Assembly: GCA_947648495.1 (NCBI GenBank)
Contig: CANSOA010000005.1
Span: 31,459-95,458, forward strand
DNA from: an uncultured Clostridium sp.
GTDB taxonomy: Bacteria > Bacillota > Clostridia > TANB77 > CAG-508
Direction: 5' to 3'
Length of the DNA: 64,000 nt
The position numbers were made by a program, and so were the translations under genes. Positions 32,716 to 41,778 of the stretch are shown here, one piece after another. Within the stretch, counting starts at the first letter, position 1, and each line of letters begins with the position of its first letter. The notes beneath the pieces are model-generated. The model ran no database searches and was not told the origin of the DNA. It saw only the letters and a program-made list of their open reading frames with translations.

Positions 32716-33045
32716 TTAATGATTGTCAATATTCATAATTATATTGACAAGTAAATCAATGACTTGACTGATTTCTAAGGATTCTTTTGAGTTAATACCA
32801 TATTCATCTATTGTTTCATTCATTTTTTCTTTTAAATAATCAATATCTGATACACTATAAAATAAGTCTTTGATATTAACTTCAAGTGCTTCAGAGATTT
32901 TCTCAAGCGTGTTTACATTACAATTAGTAGCTTTATTATTTTCAAGTTTAGATAAATAAGAAGATGTCAAGTTGGTTTTATCGCTTAAATCAGCTAAAGT
33001 CATATTCTTATGTTCTCTTAAATTTTTAATTACAAAAATAATCAT
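32716..33045 (-). CDS. XRE repressor fused to a Spo0E-like tail
   Basis: 109 residues. N-terminal Cro/CI helix-turn-helix: LREHKNMTLADLSDKTNLTS with SYLSKLENNKA. The C-terminal part (about 70-105), LKEKMNETIDEYGINSKESL followed by EISQVIDLLVNII, matches the Spo0E-like helical hairpin, whose signature is S-Q-x-x-D. Spo0E proteins dephosphorylate Spo0A; in a repressor the module may instead mediate dimer formation. AGAGGTG is just upstream. Divergent from a promoter with repeated TTCGACA sites. Confidence 0.8.
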   Translation of the reverse strand: MIIFVIKNLREHKNMTLADLSDKTNLTSSYLSKLENNKATNCNVNTLEKISEALEVNIKDLFYSVSDIDYLKEKMNETIDEYGINSKESLEISQVIDLLVNIIMNIDNH

Positions 33046-33090
33046 TTTTACACCTCTTTAGTGATAGTGTAACCAAAAAAATAAAAAATA

Positions 33091-33275
33091 GTTCGACAAA
33101 ATTCGACAAGAATTTAGCAAATGTTTCCTGACAGGAAACATTTAGAAAACGAAAAAAGTTACAAAAGCGTTGAGTAAGTAGAGATATATTGATTTTGACA
33201 CTAAAAAAAGTCACTTTTTTAACGAAATTTTGTCGAAAAGTTTTTCTTGCATAATGTCGAAAAGGGTCGTATAAT
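33091..33275 (+). promoter_or_regulatory. Divergent promoter with repeated TTCGACA operators
   Basis: TTGCAT (33247-33252) and TATAAT (33270-33275) are 17 bases apart. TTCGACA occurs at 33092-33098 and 33102-33108, and its complement TGTCGAA at about 33228 and 33256. Four half-sites around both start regions suit control by the Spo0E-tailed XRE protein. Confidence 0.65.
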
Positions 33276-33323
33276 CAAAAAGTAAAAACAATACAAATGT
33301 AAAGAAAGGAAAGTAATAATTAT

Positions 33324-33488
33324 ATGGGGTATAAAACGAAGAAGACAAATGTAGAAAAAGAAGCAATAAGGGAGATATTAAAAAATTGTAATTGGTTGGA
33401 GAGGATTTTTATAAAAATATTTTATAAAGAGTTTGAAAAGATGTATAATATAATTAGAATTGAGTTGATGAATGTTTTTTTAAGTTGA
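33324..33488 (+). CDS. Small basic phage protein (54 aa)
   Basis: First ORF after the divergent promoter, RBS AAGGAAAG. 54 residues, basic and helical (EKEAIREILKNCNWLERIFI). Unknown; a product repressed by the XRE protein. Confidence 0.5.
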   Translation: MGYKTKKTNVEKEAIREILKNCNWLERIFIKIFYKEFEKMYNIIRIELMNVFLS

Positions 33489-33623
33489 TTATTGTTTATG
33501 AGATATAATTTATAATATATAATATATAATATATGAAAGTGGATTGCCCGAAAATTACCCGAAACTAAGATACCAAAATACGTAAGTATTGAATAATAGT
33601 GCATAATATTTGGAAAAAGTTTG

Positions 33624-33640
33624 TCCTCTCATCCGCACCA
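33624..33640 (+). other. Probable prophage right att site (tRNA 3'-end sequence)
   Basis: CCTCTCATCCGCACCA reads like the last T-arm bases, the acceptor strand and CCA of a tRNA (Leu-like, acceptor partner GCGGATG), but no tRNA body precedes it. This is what is left at the distal end when a phage integrates at a tRNA 3' end. The phage genes end just before it and a terminator follows. Confidence 0.6.
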
Positions 33641-33684
33641 AAGACATTTCTGTTCGAACTTTTTATAGAACAGAGAAATACAAA

Positions 33685-33720
33685 AATCAATCAGAAAATA
33701 AAATCTGGTTGATTTTTTTG
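33685..33720 (+). terminator. Terminator beyond the att site
   Basis: AAATCAATCAGA and TCTGGTTGATTT pair, followed by T residues; preceded by another dyad (ATTTCTGTTC with GAACAGAGAAAT, about 33645-33680). Presumably the original terminator of the target tRNA gene. Confidence 0.7.
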
Positions 33721-34028
33721 TTGCTTAAAAGCAATATTAAAATCATCCAAATGAAAGGATGGTGTTAAAAATGAAGATAATTAAGCAAGAACTAGAATTT
33801 GAGGAATGTCTAAAACAAAGGCTTGAGTTTATATGTGAGTTTTTTAAAGTAATTTCTACAATATAAGATTAATGGCTAAAATAATGGAAATGGAAGAATT
33901 AGAACGAAATAAAGTTGCATTATTCTTATTTAATTCAATAAACTTAGAACTTTAAAAAACAATATCGCATAAAGTAAATATCTCATAATTACAAACTTCT
34001 TAATTGTTTTTTCTTTTATTATAGTAAG
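33721..34028 (+). other. Gene-poor interval with two doubtful mini-ORFs
   Basis: Apart from ORFs of 31 residues (33771-33866, AAGGATGGTG upstream) and 27 residues (33872-33955), neither with a recognisable product, I see nothing here. It lies between the two tRNA-3'-end-like sequences and is probably remnant mobile DNA. Confidence 0.4.
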
Positions 34029-34034
34029 TAAAAA

Positions 34035-34064
34035 ACAGAACTTTCTCGATTGAGAAAGTTCTGT
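34035..34064 (-). terminator. Terminator of the minus-strand orphan gene
   Basis: ACAGAACTTTCTC pairs perfectly with GAGAAAGTTCTGT around a 4-base loop; on the minus strand it is followed by TTTTTT. Confidence 0.85.
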
Positions 34065-34095
34065 TGTCCAATTTAACCAATGGACATTTGATTTG

Positions 34096-34329
34096 TTACC
34101 ATGTGACTATTGTGTCAGTGCCGTTTTTGAAATCGATTACACGTTCAATGTTATATCCCAAATTTATTAGCCACTCTACTGTTTCAAACTCAACCCATCC
34201 AAGATGACATGAATGCTTTTTGTTTTCCACAGCTGTTACGATTTTGGACTCAGCCATAATCTTTTCGTCTTCAATTACATTTTCCAGTCCGTAAACTCTT
34301 TTCCGTGCTTCTTTTGCTGTAAATAACAT
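34096..34329 (-). CDS. Orphan protein (77 aa) between two att-like sequences, with unshifted CGG
   Basis: ATG 34329 with AGGAGG 7 bases upstream. 77 residues (MLFTAKEARKRVYGLENVIE at the start), ending in a segment with tryptophans. Family not recognised. Codon 9 is CGG (34305-34303 on the minus strand); the frame stays open, whereas a +1 shift stops soon after. It is the only gene of the segment 33641-34523, so it may have arrived from a host with normal CGG decoding. Confidence 0.6.
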   Translation of the reverse strand: MLFTAKEARKRVYGLENVIEDEKIMAESKIVTAVENKKHSCHLGWVEFETVEWLINLGYNIERVIDFKNGTDTIVTW

Positions 34330-34510
34330 ATGATAACCTCCTAAAATCTCACTATGTGAGTTGATATAATAATATTATACTATATTTTACATAAAATTGC
34401 AAGCTTTTTGTTCGTGGGTATTGTATTTTATGAAAAAAATGATATAATAAAGAAAAATGATTGATATTTGTATCAATCGTTAAAGGTGTGAAAAAAGTTG
34501 TAGATAACAC

Positions 34511-34523
34511 GCCATCTGCACCA
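34511..34523 (+). other. Second tRNA-3'-end-like sequence
   Basis: GCCATCTGCACCA resembles the sequence at 33,628-33,640 (shared ATC-GCACCAAA and an upstream AAAAAGTT block) and is likewise followed by a strong terminator. It may be the undisturbed edge of the same attachment locus or a second att site. Confidence 0.45.
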
Positions 34524-34528
34524 AAAGC

Positions 34529-34563
34529 AAACCAGTTTATGGCTATAATCTATAAACTGGTTT
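34529..34563 (+). terminator. Terminator
   Basis: AAACCAGTTTAT and ATAAACTGGTTT form a perfect 12-bp stem, then ATTTTATT. Confidence 0.8.
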
Positions 34564-34607
34564 ATTTTATTATAAAATTTATACTTATTAATAGGGAGGA
34601 TTTATAT

Positions 34608-36197
34608 TTGAAAAAAGAAAAATTTGCCACAAAATTAAATGATTTAAGGAAAAAAGATGGTATTTATCTGTTGGTAGGGTTTTGCCTATTGTTGATATTA
34701 TTATTGCTTATTACCACTACTTTTTATGAAGGCGATTATACACTCCAACTTCCGATAAAAACTCTATATGGTACAGTTTCATGGGGGATAACCATTGTTT
34801 TTGGTTTAGCTGGAATTATTCTACTTAAGAATGTAGATAGAAAACAAATGGATTTGGCAAAAGCATTTTTAATTTTAGTCATCCCTCTTGGAATTTTATA
34901 TTGCGCAGTTACTCCTTTGGGAAGAGTGCCAGACGAAGAATTTCATGCAAGAAAAGCAATGGCAATTTCACAAGGAAATTTTTTCTCGCATGCTAACAAA
35001 AACGGAGATGCAACTGATTTGATGAATGCGAAATTAAATGAAGTTGTAACACGTTCAGCTGATAGTTATGCAGAGGCAATAGAGCGAATGATAACACCTG
35101 AAACAGAAGATATGGTTGAATTAGGCTATACAACAATGGCACTATATGCGCCTATTTGCCATATGCCACAAGCATTTGGTATGTTCGTAGCCAGATTATT
35201 TGGGGCAACCATACCTGTACAATGTTATGTAGCCAGATTAGCCAATTTAGCAGTATCCATATTTCTCATTTTTAAAGCGATAAAGTTTATGCCTTTTAAA
35301 AAACATATTTTATTATTTCTTGCCTTATTACCAATTACCTTACAAGAAATTTCGTCAATGGCTGCAGATGGTTTAACAATTGCTATATCAATATTTTATA
35401 TTTCTTATATACTTTATTTAAAATACGATAAGAACCAAAAAGAAATTAAACAAAAGGAAATTACAATTCTTGCGATTTCTTCTGTTATTGTTTCACTTTG
35501 CAAAATCGTCTATTTGCCATTATGCTTATTGCTTTTTGTTTTACCAAAAGAAAAATTTAAATCATCTAAAAATAAAATTTTGATGACAAGTAGCATATTT
35601 ACATTTTCAGTTGTCTTAAATTTAATTTGGTTAATGTATTGTTCGCGATTTTTAGTCGTGTTTAATTATGGAGTTAATACGCCTGAGCAAATTAAATATG
35701 TATTAACACACCCAATTAGTTATTTATTAATCTTATTTAGAAGTAATAATATATTCTTTGAAATGGTAGTCGCTGGATTATGTGGCGAAAGTTTAGGTTT
35801 ATTTGATGTGCAAGCTTCTGTATTGTTCGTTATGCCAAGTATTTTACTTTTTGGTATGTTATTTTTAGTCAAAGAAGAGAAAGAAAAAATAAAATTTGAT
35901 TTGTCAACTAAAATGATATTTCTATTTATTTTTATAATCATTGTGCTCTTAATCTATACAAGTTTATATGTGCAATGGACTAGCCTAAAAAATCCTATGA
36001 TATATGGACTTCAGCCACGCTATTTTTTACCAATCCTATTGCTAATGACTGTTATTTTAGATAATCATAAAATCATATATCGAGAAAAATTAAGCAAAAG
36101 ATATATGTTGTTATTTATGCTATGTTTTAATTTGCAGACACTAACAGTTGCGTTTTTCTCATATTTAAACGGTTTTATTAATTATTACATAAAATAA
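34608..36197 (+). CDS. DUF2142 multi-spanning membrane protein
   Basis: TTG 34608 is 8 bases after GGGAGG; the upstream frame runs into the terminator and is not coding. 529 residues with about 11-13 hydrophobic segments. The extracytoplasmic motif PLGRVPDEEFHARKAMAISQ is the DUF2142 signature, a family related to GT-C glycosyltransferases and found with cell-surface polysaccharide genes. Ends in a bidirectional terminator. Confidence 0.8.
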   Translation: MKKEKFATKLNDLRKKDGIYLLVGFCLLLILLLLITTTFYEGDYTLQLPIKTLYGTVSWGITIVFGLAGIILLKNVDRKQMDLAKAFLILVIPLGILYCAVTPLGRVPDEEFHARKAMAISQGNFFSHANKNGDATDLMNAKLNEVVTRSADSYAEAIERMITPETEDMVELGYTTMALYAPICHMPQAFGMFVARLFGATIPVQCYVARLANLAVSIFLIFKAIKFMPFKKHILLFLALLPITLQEISSMAADGLTIAISIFYISYILYLKYDKNQKEIKQKEITILAISSVIVSLCKIVYLPLCLLLFVLPKEKFKSSKNKILMTSSIFTFSVVLNLIWLMYCSRFLVVFNYGVNTPEQIKYVLTHPISYLLILFRSNNIFFEMVVAGLCGESLGLFDVQASVLFVMPSILLFGMLFLVKEEKEKIKFDLSTKMIFLFIFIIIVLLIYTSLYVQWTSLKNPMIYGLQPRYFLPILLLMTVILDNHKIIYREKLSKRYMLLFMLCFNLQTLTVAFFSYLNGFINYYIK

Positions 36198-36198
36198 A

Positions 36199-36242
36199 AA
36201 CTACAATATTGAAATTAAATAAAATTTCAATAGTAGTTTTAT
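36199..36242. terminator. Bidirectional terminator
   Basis: AAAACTAC...TATTGAAATT pairs with AATTTCAATA...GTAGTTTT, with A and T runs outside, between convergent genes. Confidence 0.8.
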
Positions 36243-36246
36243 TTTC

Positions 36247-36798
36247 CTAATAAATCACAGAAGTTTGAATAAAATTCTCATCTGGTGGTGGAACGACACA
36301 GTTTTCAGGTTCTTGTGTTTTCTCAATTTCAGAGATGTGGACACATGGAATATCGCCAAAATAGTAGCCTTTTTCGATGCTTCCTGTAATTTTCACCCAA
36401 GAATAGTTTTCAAAATCGGAAGCATTTTCAAATGTACATAAAAATCCTACAATTACAGTTTGGTTGGTATTTTCAAGTTGCATATCTCTGGCTAAAATAA
36501 ATTGGTTTTCTTCAATTTCTGGAACCCTATAAACATAACCAGTATAGCAAATTTTTTGCCCAATATACGTATCTAAATTTTCATGTACTTCCTTTAAAAT
36601 ATTGGTATAATTTTTATCTGTCAAATACGCAATTTCATTTGAAGGCATGCAATCTCCGCCTAAAACTTCAATTTCACGTTTTGAGCTATATATTTTGAAA
36701 ACTCCTATTCCTGCTAGAGAAATACAAAAAATCGCCATAACTGCCAAAATACCTTTAAAAAATTTGGTTCTACTTAATTTAATATTACAAACAAACAT
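36247..36798 (-). CDS. DUF1980 / TIGR03943-like membrane-anchored protein
   Basis: ATG 36798 is preferred to 36807 because AAAGGA lies 8 bases upstream of it. 183 residues: one transmembrane helix (about 17-38), then a small beta-barrel-like domain. YIGQKICYTGYVYRVPEIEE, then NQFILARDMQ, then WVKITGSIEKGYYFGDIPCV follows the C-terminal half of the DUF1980 family (partner of YcgR/YraQ-like permeases). The permease partner is not next door. Confidence 0.7.
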   Translation of the reverse strand: MFVCNIKLSRTKFFKGILAVMAIFCISLAGIGVFKIYSSKREIEVLGGDCMPSNEIAYLTDKNYTNILKEVHENLDTYIGQKICYTGYVYRVPEIEENQFILARDMQLENTNQTVIVGFLCTFENASDFENYSWVKITGSIEKGYYFGDIPCVHISEIEKTQEPENCVVPPPDENFIQTSVIY

Positions 36799-36924
36799 AT
36801 TGACCATCCTTTAATCTTTTATTTTTTTAAATCTTATGCACATTTCAAAAAAAATATGAAAATTTATCCAAAAATTCTTGAAAATTCAGACAAAATAATA
36901 TATAGTAAAAAAAGGTGATTTAAA

Positions 36925-38517
36925 TTGGGTAATAATATTTTAAAATATGTATTTATTATAATTGTAATAATTTTAATTGGATTTGGTATTTACAAAATGG
37001 CAAAAAACGATAAAGAGCAGACCAATCAAGTGCTTGACCAAACTTCTACGGTAAATACCATACAAACTGACCTAAGATTAGCGGTTTGTAATTTTGATAC
37101 CATCAATCCATTACTTAGCAATAATCGTAATGTTCAAGAAATTAGCAAAATCATTTATGAACCATTGGTAACACTAAATCAAGATTACAAAATGGAATAT
37201 TGTTTAGCAGAAGAAATTGCAAAAACAGATGACTTAAACTATGTCATAAAACTACGCAAAGATGTTTTATGGCAAGATGGAAAGAATTTTACAGCCAAAG
37301 ATGTTCAATTTACAATGGACCAAATCAAACAAGGTGGCTTTTCATCGATTTATGCTAGTAATTTAAAAGCTGTTTGTCAACTAGAGCCAATTGATGAATA
37401 TACGTTAAAAATAACTTTATCAGAACCAGTTGATTTTTTTGCCTATCATTTAACGTTTCCGATTTTAAGCCAAAAATACTACGAAGGCGAAGACTTTGCA
37501 ACAACAGGGAAAAATGTAGCGCCAATAGGAACTGGTATGTTTCAAATAAAAACAGTGGATTCGAATGTTATCAAATTAGTAAAAAATGAAGCGTATTGGA
37601 ATACAGAAAAAAAGCCAATGGCAAAGGAAATAAGCATTAATTTATATAACTCAGCTGGTGAATTATACAACGCATTTAAAAATGGAGAAATTGACATTGT
37701 AGATGTAAAAATCGCAAATGTTGAGCAATACATTGGTTCAATTGGCTATAAAAAAATAGAATACAAAGCAAGAGACTATGACTTTTTGGCACTCAATACC
37801 ACGAGTGAAATTTTGTCAGATGGAGCCGTCAGAAAAGCAATTAGCAAAATTATTGATAAAAACAATATTGTAGCTAGTTGTTTAGGGGCAGGGTACATTG
37901 CTTCTAATTTTAGCTTAGATATGGGAAATTGGCTTTATACAAGGGATTTATCTGTACAAACCAATCCTGAAGAAGCAAGTCAAATTTTAACCAATGCAGG
38001 TTGGGAATACAAAAATAACAAATGGCGCAAAAAAACGGATGCAAAAACCCTAGAATTAACATTTTCCATTGCGCTTAATGGAAACAATACAACCCATTTA
38101 AAAGTTGCGGAAAACATAAAAAATCAGTTAGCCAATGTTGGAATTGATGTTTTTGTAAAAGAACTAAATCAAGAAGCATATTTGTCAAGTCTGCAAAATA
38201 AAAATTTCGACATGATTTTAACGGGTATCACATGTAGTTATTCACCAAGTTTAAGAACATTTTTTGGAGAAGGAAATTTGGCGAATTATGCTAATTCGCA
38301 AGTTTCGGAAATCATGAATGTTGTTAGCAATGCATCAGACGAAAATGCACTTTATGAAAATTATAATAAATTATACGATCAGTATTTAGAAGACGTACCA
38401 TATATCGGTTTATATCGAAACACAGATGTTGTGATTTATCATCAAAATTTAGCAGGAAACATCAAAGCCAATAGTTTTAATTTATATCACAATATCGAAA
38501 AATGGTATAGGCAATAG
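36925..38517 (+). CDS. Oligopeptide ABC transporter substrate-binding protein (SBP_bac_5)
   Basis: TTG start at 36925 after AAAGGTGATTT. 530 residues. N-terminal membrane anchor (YVFIIIVIILIGFGIYKMA) without a lipobox. NPLLSNNRNVQEISKIIYEP, then WQDGKNFTAKDVQFTMDQIK and NFDMILTGITCSY match family 5 solute-binding proteins that capture peptides or nickel. No permease genes are adjacent. Confidence 0.88.
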   Translation: MGNNILKYVFIIIVIILIGFGIYKMAKNDKEQTNQVLDQTSTVNTIQTDLRLAVCNFDTINPLLSNNRNVQEISKIIYEPLVTLNQDYKMEYCLAEEIAKTDDLNYVIKLRKDVLWQDGKNFTAKDVQFTMDQIKQGGFSSIYASNLKAVCQLEPIDEYTLKITLSEPVDFFAYHLTFPILSQKYYEGEDFATTGKNVAPIGTGMFQIKTVDSNVIKLVKNEAYWNTEKKPMAKEISINLYNSAGELYNAFKNGEIDIVDVKIANVEQYIGSIGYKKIEYKARDYDFLALNTTSEILSDGAVRKAISKIIDKNNIVASCLGAGYIASNFSLDMGNWLYTRDLSVQTNPEEASQILTNAGWEYKNNKWRKKTDAKTLELTFSIALNGNNTTHLKVAENIKNQLANVGIDVFVKELNQEAYLSSLQNKNFDMILTGITCSYSPSLRTFFGEGNLANYANSQVSEIMNVVSNASDENALYENYNKLYDQYLEDVPYIGLYRNTDVVIYHQNLAGNIKANSFNLYHNIEKWYRQ

Positions 38518-38551
38518 AGAACAAATTTTTGAAAAAATTTTCAAAAAAGGA

Positions 38552-38579
38552 TTGACAAAAAAATTTTTTAGGATATAAT
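38552..38579 (+). promoter_or_regulatory. recA promoter
   Basis: TTGACA (38552-38557) and TATAAT (38574-38579) with a 16-base spacer, 50 bases before the recA start. I see no clear LexA box. Confidence 0.7.
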
Positions 38580-38628
38580 AAAACAAACATAAGTTTTACA
38601 GAACAAAATTTTGAAGGAGGAAATAAAA

Positions 38629-39678
38629 ATGGAAGATCATTCAGAAAAAAGAAAGGCCTTAGATATGGCAATGAGTCAAATAGAAAAACAATTTGGAAAA
38701 GGTTCAGTCATGAAACTTGGCGAATATAAAGCAATGGAAATCGAAGCAATACCAACAGGTGCATTAGGATTAGATATTGCTTTAGGAATTGGTGGTGTGC
38801 CACGTGGCAGAATCATAGAAGTATATGGACCAGAATCATCTGGAAAAACGACTTTAGCATTACATATTGTATCAGAAGCACAAAAAATGGGAGGAGATGC
38901 CGCATTTATTGATGCAGAACACGCATTAGATCCAGTTTATGCCAAAAAAATTGGAGTAGATATTGATAATTTAATCGTATCACAACCAGACACAGGAGAA
39001 CAAGCTTTAGAAATTACAGAAGCTTTAGTAAGAAGTGGCGCGTTAGATGTTATTGTTGTAGATTCTGTTGCAGCCTTAGTACCAAAAGCAGAAATTGATG
39101 GCGATATGGGAGATTCTCATATGGGATTGCAAGCAAGACTTATGTCACAAGCTTTAAGAAAATTAGCAGGAGCCGTAAATAAAACAAAAACAGTGATTAT
39201 ATTCATTAACCAATTAAGAGAAAAAATTGGTGTTATGTTTGGAAATCCAGAGACGACAACTGGTGGAAGAGCATTAAAATTTTATGCATCAGTTCGAATG
39301 GATATTCGAAAAATTGAAAATATTAAGCAAGACGGTGAAGTAGTTGGAAATAGAGCAAGAGTAAAAGTCATCAAAAATAAAGTAGCTCCACCATTTCGAG
39401 AGGCCGAATTTGATATTGTTTATGGACAGGGAATTTCAAAAGCAGGAAATATATTAGATATGGCTGTAAATCTTGATATTATAGAAAAAGCGGGATCATG
39501 GTTTAGTTATAATGGAAATAAAATTGGACAAGGTCGAGAAAATGTAAAAAAATATTTAATCGAAAATCCAGCTATGATGGAAGAAGTAGAAAAAAAGGTC
39601 AGAGACAATTTTGCTAAAGCATTTGAAAATTTATTAGATGAAGATACGAAAAATAGTGAAGAAGAGATAGAGGAATAA
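38629..39678 (+). CDS. recA: Recombinase RecA
   Basis: 349 residues from ATG 38629, 7 bases after GGAGG. Walker [10 protein letters not shown] near 70, [13 protein letters not shown] for Walker B and the L1/L2 loops ([39 protein letters not shown]). It drives strand exchange and the SOS response. Short acidic C-terminus. mazG-like and recX genes follow in the same operon. Confidence 0.98.
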   Translation: MEDHSEKRKALDMAMSQIEKQFGKGSVMKLGEYKAMEIEAIPTGALGLDIALGIGGVPRGRIIEVYGPESSGKTTLALHIVSEAQKMGGDAAFIDAEHALDPVYAKKIGVDIDNLIVSQPDTGEQALEITEALVRSGALDVIVVDSVAALVPKAEIDGDMGDSHMGLQARLMSQALRKLAGAVNKTKTVIIFINQLREKIGVMFGNPETTTGGRALKFYASVRMDIRKIENIKQDGEVVGNRARVKVIKNKVAPPFREAEFDIVYGQGISKAGNILDMAVNLDIIEKAGSWFSYNGNKIGQGRENVKKYLIENPAMMEEVEKKVRDNFAKAFENLLDEDTKNSEEEIEE

Positions 39679-39680
39679 AA

Positions 39681-40025
39681 ATGGGTATCGATTTGCAAAA
39701 AGAATGGAATTCTTTAAATGAAAATAGTTCTTTAAAAGATGTGCAAGAATATGCAAGAAAAATGATTGAAGCAAGAGGATTTGAAGATGAAACTCCACAA
39801 GATATTTTGATGCTTTTAACAGAAGAATTAGGCGAATTGGCAAAAGAAGTTCGAAAAACAACCAAAGTAAAATTAGACAAAAATGCAGACAAAACGCCTA
39901 ATTTGGGAAATGAAATTGCAGATGTTTTCAATTATTTATTAGCATTATGTATAGCAAAAGATATTGACTTATTACAAGCATTTAAACAGAAAGAACAAAT
40001 CAATCTAAAAAGAGAATGGAAGTAA
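39681..40025 (+). CDS. MazG-like nucleotide pyrophosphohydrolase
   Basis: 114 residues. LTEELGELAKEVRK (the ExxE of the metal site) and GNEIADVFNYLLALC (ExxD) are the two MazG helices. Hydrolyses non-canonical or excess NTPs. Two bases downstream of recA. Confidence 0.82.
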   Translation: MGIDLQKEWNSLNENSSLKDVQEYARKMIEARGFEDETPQDILMLLTEELGELAKEVRKTTKVKLDKNADKTPNLGNEIADVFNYLLALCIAKDIDLLQAFKQKEQINLKREWK

Positions 40026-40029
40026 TTTT

Positions 40030-40494
40030 ATGAACTATATGGAAAATTTTGAAGAAGCTGAAAAACAAGATAAATTAAGAAGTAAGATTTTAAAATACAT
40101 TTTATACAAAAAAAGAACGGAACAGGAAATTAGGCAAAAATTTTGTGAAGAAGACGAAAATGCTATTGAAGAAGCAATTCAATATTTAAAAGAATTGAAA
40201 TATATAGATGATTTTGATTACATTGCAAGAAGTGTGCAGGAATTTATGAATTTGAAAAGTTTGTCATGTAAAGAAATACATTATAAACTATACCAAAAAG
40301 GAATCAACAAAAGACTTATAGAAGAGTATTTTGAGAAGTATGAAAATGAACTTTTAGAATATGAGATAAAATCTGCCCAAAAAATCTGGAATAAGAAAAT
40401 TCAAAAATCTGATGAAAAGATTGTCAAAGAATTTTTATACAAAAAAGGGTACAAACAAGAAACAATAGAACAAATCTGTAGGGGCGATTGCTAA
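40030..40494 (+). CDS. recX: Regulatory protein RecX
   Basis: 154 residues of three-helix repeats: LKYILYKKRTEQEIRQKF, then YLKELKYIDDFDYIARSVQE, then SCKEIHYKLYQKGI. RecX binds RecA filaments and limits their activity; the position after recA agrees. The stop codon lies within a repeated GGGCGATT/AATCGCCC hairpin. Confidence 0.88.
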   Translation: MNYMENFEEAEKQDKLRSKILKYILYKKRTEQEIRQKFCEEDENAIEEAIQYLKELKYIDDFDYIARSVQEFMNLKSLSCKEIHYKLYQKGINKRLIEEYFEKYENELLEYEIKSAQKIWNKKIQKSDEKIVKEFLYKKGYKQETIEQICRGDC

Positions 40495-40500
40495 TCGCCC
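40482..40500 (+). repeat. Repeated hairpin GGGCGATT-N3-AATCGCCC, copy 1
   Basis: Perfect 8-bp stem with a 3-base loop covering the recX stop. A second copy with a different loop is at 57743-57761. GC-rich against its surroundings. Confidence 0.7.
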
Positions 40501-40524
40501 GAGAATAAAATGGAGGAAGTTTAT

Positions 40525-40896
40525 ATGGATTATGAAGGAATTATCATAGAAGAAAGCCTAATCAATAAAGATATATTAAAAGATTTAAAAATTATAAACA
40601 CAACAGTTACTCCAGTAACAGAAAAAGAAGGGACCAATTGGCTTGAAAAATGGACTGTACATGTAGTGAATATAGAAAAAGAAAAAATCAATAGATACAC
40701 TGAAAAATTAAGTCACTTAATAGACACTGCGCATTGTAATGACTGGTATTGCGATTTTAAAAATGAGCAATTTCATTATGTTGTTTTTAGCCAAAAAGTA
40801 TTCAAGTTAGATAGAACCAACCAGCAAGATTATAAAAAAATGAAAGAATATGCTATTTCAATTGGTTTACCAGAACACCAATTACCAAACTTATAG
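40525..40896 (+). CDS. Conserved hypothetical protein
   Basis: ATG 40525 is set by GGAGG within the longer frame. 123 residues: EKWTVHVVNIEKEKINRYTE, then NDWYCDFKNEQFHYVVFSQK, then FKLDRTNQQDY. I recall similar uncharacterised Firmicute proteins but know no function. Confidence 0.6.
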   Translation: MDYEGIIIEESLINKDILKDLKIINTTVTPVTEKEGTNWLEKWTVHVVNIEKEKINRYTEKLSHLIDTAHCNDWYCDFKNEQFHYVVFSQKVFKLDRTNQQDYKKMKEYAISIGLPEHQLPNL

Positions 40897-40905
40897 GAGA
40901 ATAAA

Positions 40906-41661
40906 ATGAACAAAATCATATCACTAGAAACAAAAAAATACGAATTAAGGCTTGATAATTTTGAAGGACCACTTGATTTATTATGCTATTTAATCGATAA
41001 AAATAAGATGGATATCTACCAAATTGAAATTTCAAAAATAGCGGATCAATATATAGAATATTTACAAGAGCAAGAAAAATTAAATTTAGAAATTGCCAGT
41101 GAATTTCTAGTAATGGCATCTACATTGATATTAATCAAATCAAAAGGTTTACTTCCAAAAGAAAATGAAGATGAAGCAGAGCTTACCGAAGAAGAATTAT
41201 TAAACAGAATTATTGAATATAAAAAATTTAAAGAAATCAGTAAAATATTCAAAGAAAGAATAGCAATCTATTCCAATAGAGTTCATAAATTTCCAGAAAA
41301 TATTGAACTTCCTAAACAAACTATTGAAAAAAAATACACATTTGAAAACATAGTCAAAGCATATTCTAATTTATTAGAAAAAGAAATAGCAAAGAAAAAC
41401 GAAAATGCGCAAAATATTGAAAAAATTGCTGTTCACGATGTATATTCTGTTTCTGATAAAGTAAAAGACATTTTTAGAGAATTAATCCGAAAACCCAAAT
41501 TTGTATTTAACAAATTATTTTCCCTAAAGGAAAAACCAAAAGCAGAAGTTGTTACAGCATTTTCAGGAGTTTTAGAACTAAGTAGAAGAAGTAAAATCAA
41601 TACCAGTCAAGAAGAGCTTTTTGGAGATATTGTTGTATCAAAAAGAAAAAATGAAGAGTAA
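40906..41661 (+). CDS. scpA: Segregation and condensation protein ScpA
   Basis: 251 residues. LDNFEGPLDLLCYLIDKNKM near the N-terminus, then IADQYIEYLQ and the C-terminal winged helix (VVTAFSGVLELSRRSKINTS). This is the kleisin that bridges SMC heads. scpB is not adjacent, and a terminator follows. Confidence 0.92.
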   Translation: MNKIISLETKKYELRLDNFEGPLDLLCYLIDKNKMDIYQIEISKIADQYIEYLQEQEKLNLEIASEFLVMASTLILIKSKGLLPKENEDEAELTEEELLNRIIEYKKFKEISKIFKERIAIYSNRVHKFPENIELPKQTIEKKYTFENIVKAYSNLLEKEIAKKNENAQNIEKIAVHDVYSVSDKVKDIFRELIRKPKFVFNKLFSLKEKPKAEVVTAFSGVLELSRRSKINTSQEELFGDIVVSKRKNEE

Positions 41662-41673
41662 AATTAATTTCAA

Positions 41674-41712
41674 AATTAAGGCGTAAGAATAACTTATGCC
41701 TTAATTTTATAA
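41674..41712 (+). terminator. Terminator after scpA
   Basis: AATTAAGGCGTAAG pairs with CTTATGCCTTAATT (one wobble), then TTTAT. Confidence 0.8.
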
Positions 41713-41720
41713 AAAATTAC

Positions 41721-41749
41721 TTGTATTTACCAATAAATTTATATATAAT
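41721..41749 (+). promoter_or_regulatory. priA promoter
   Basis: TTGTAT (41721-41726) and TATAAT (41744-41749) with a 17-base spacer, 30 bases before the priA start. Confidence 0.65.
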
Positions 41750-41778
41750 AAAAAATAAATAATAAAAAGGATAAAAAA

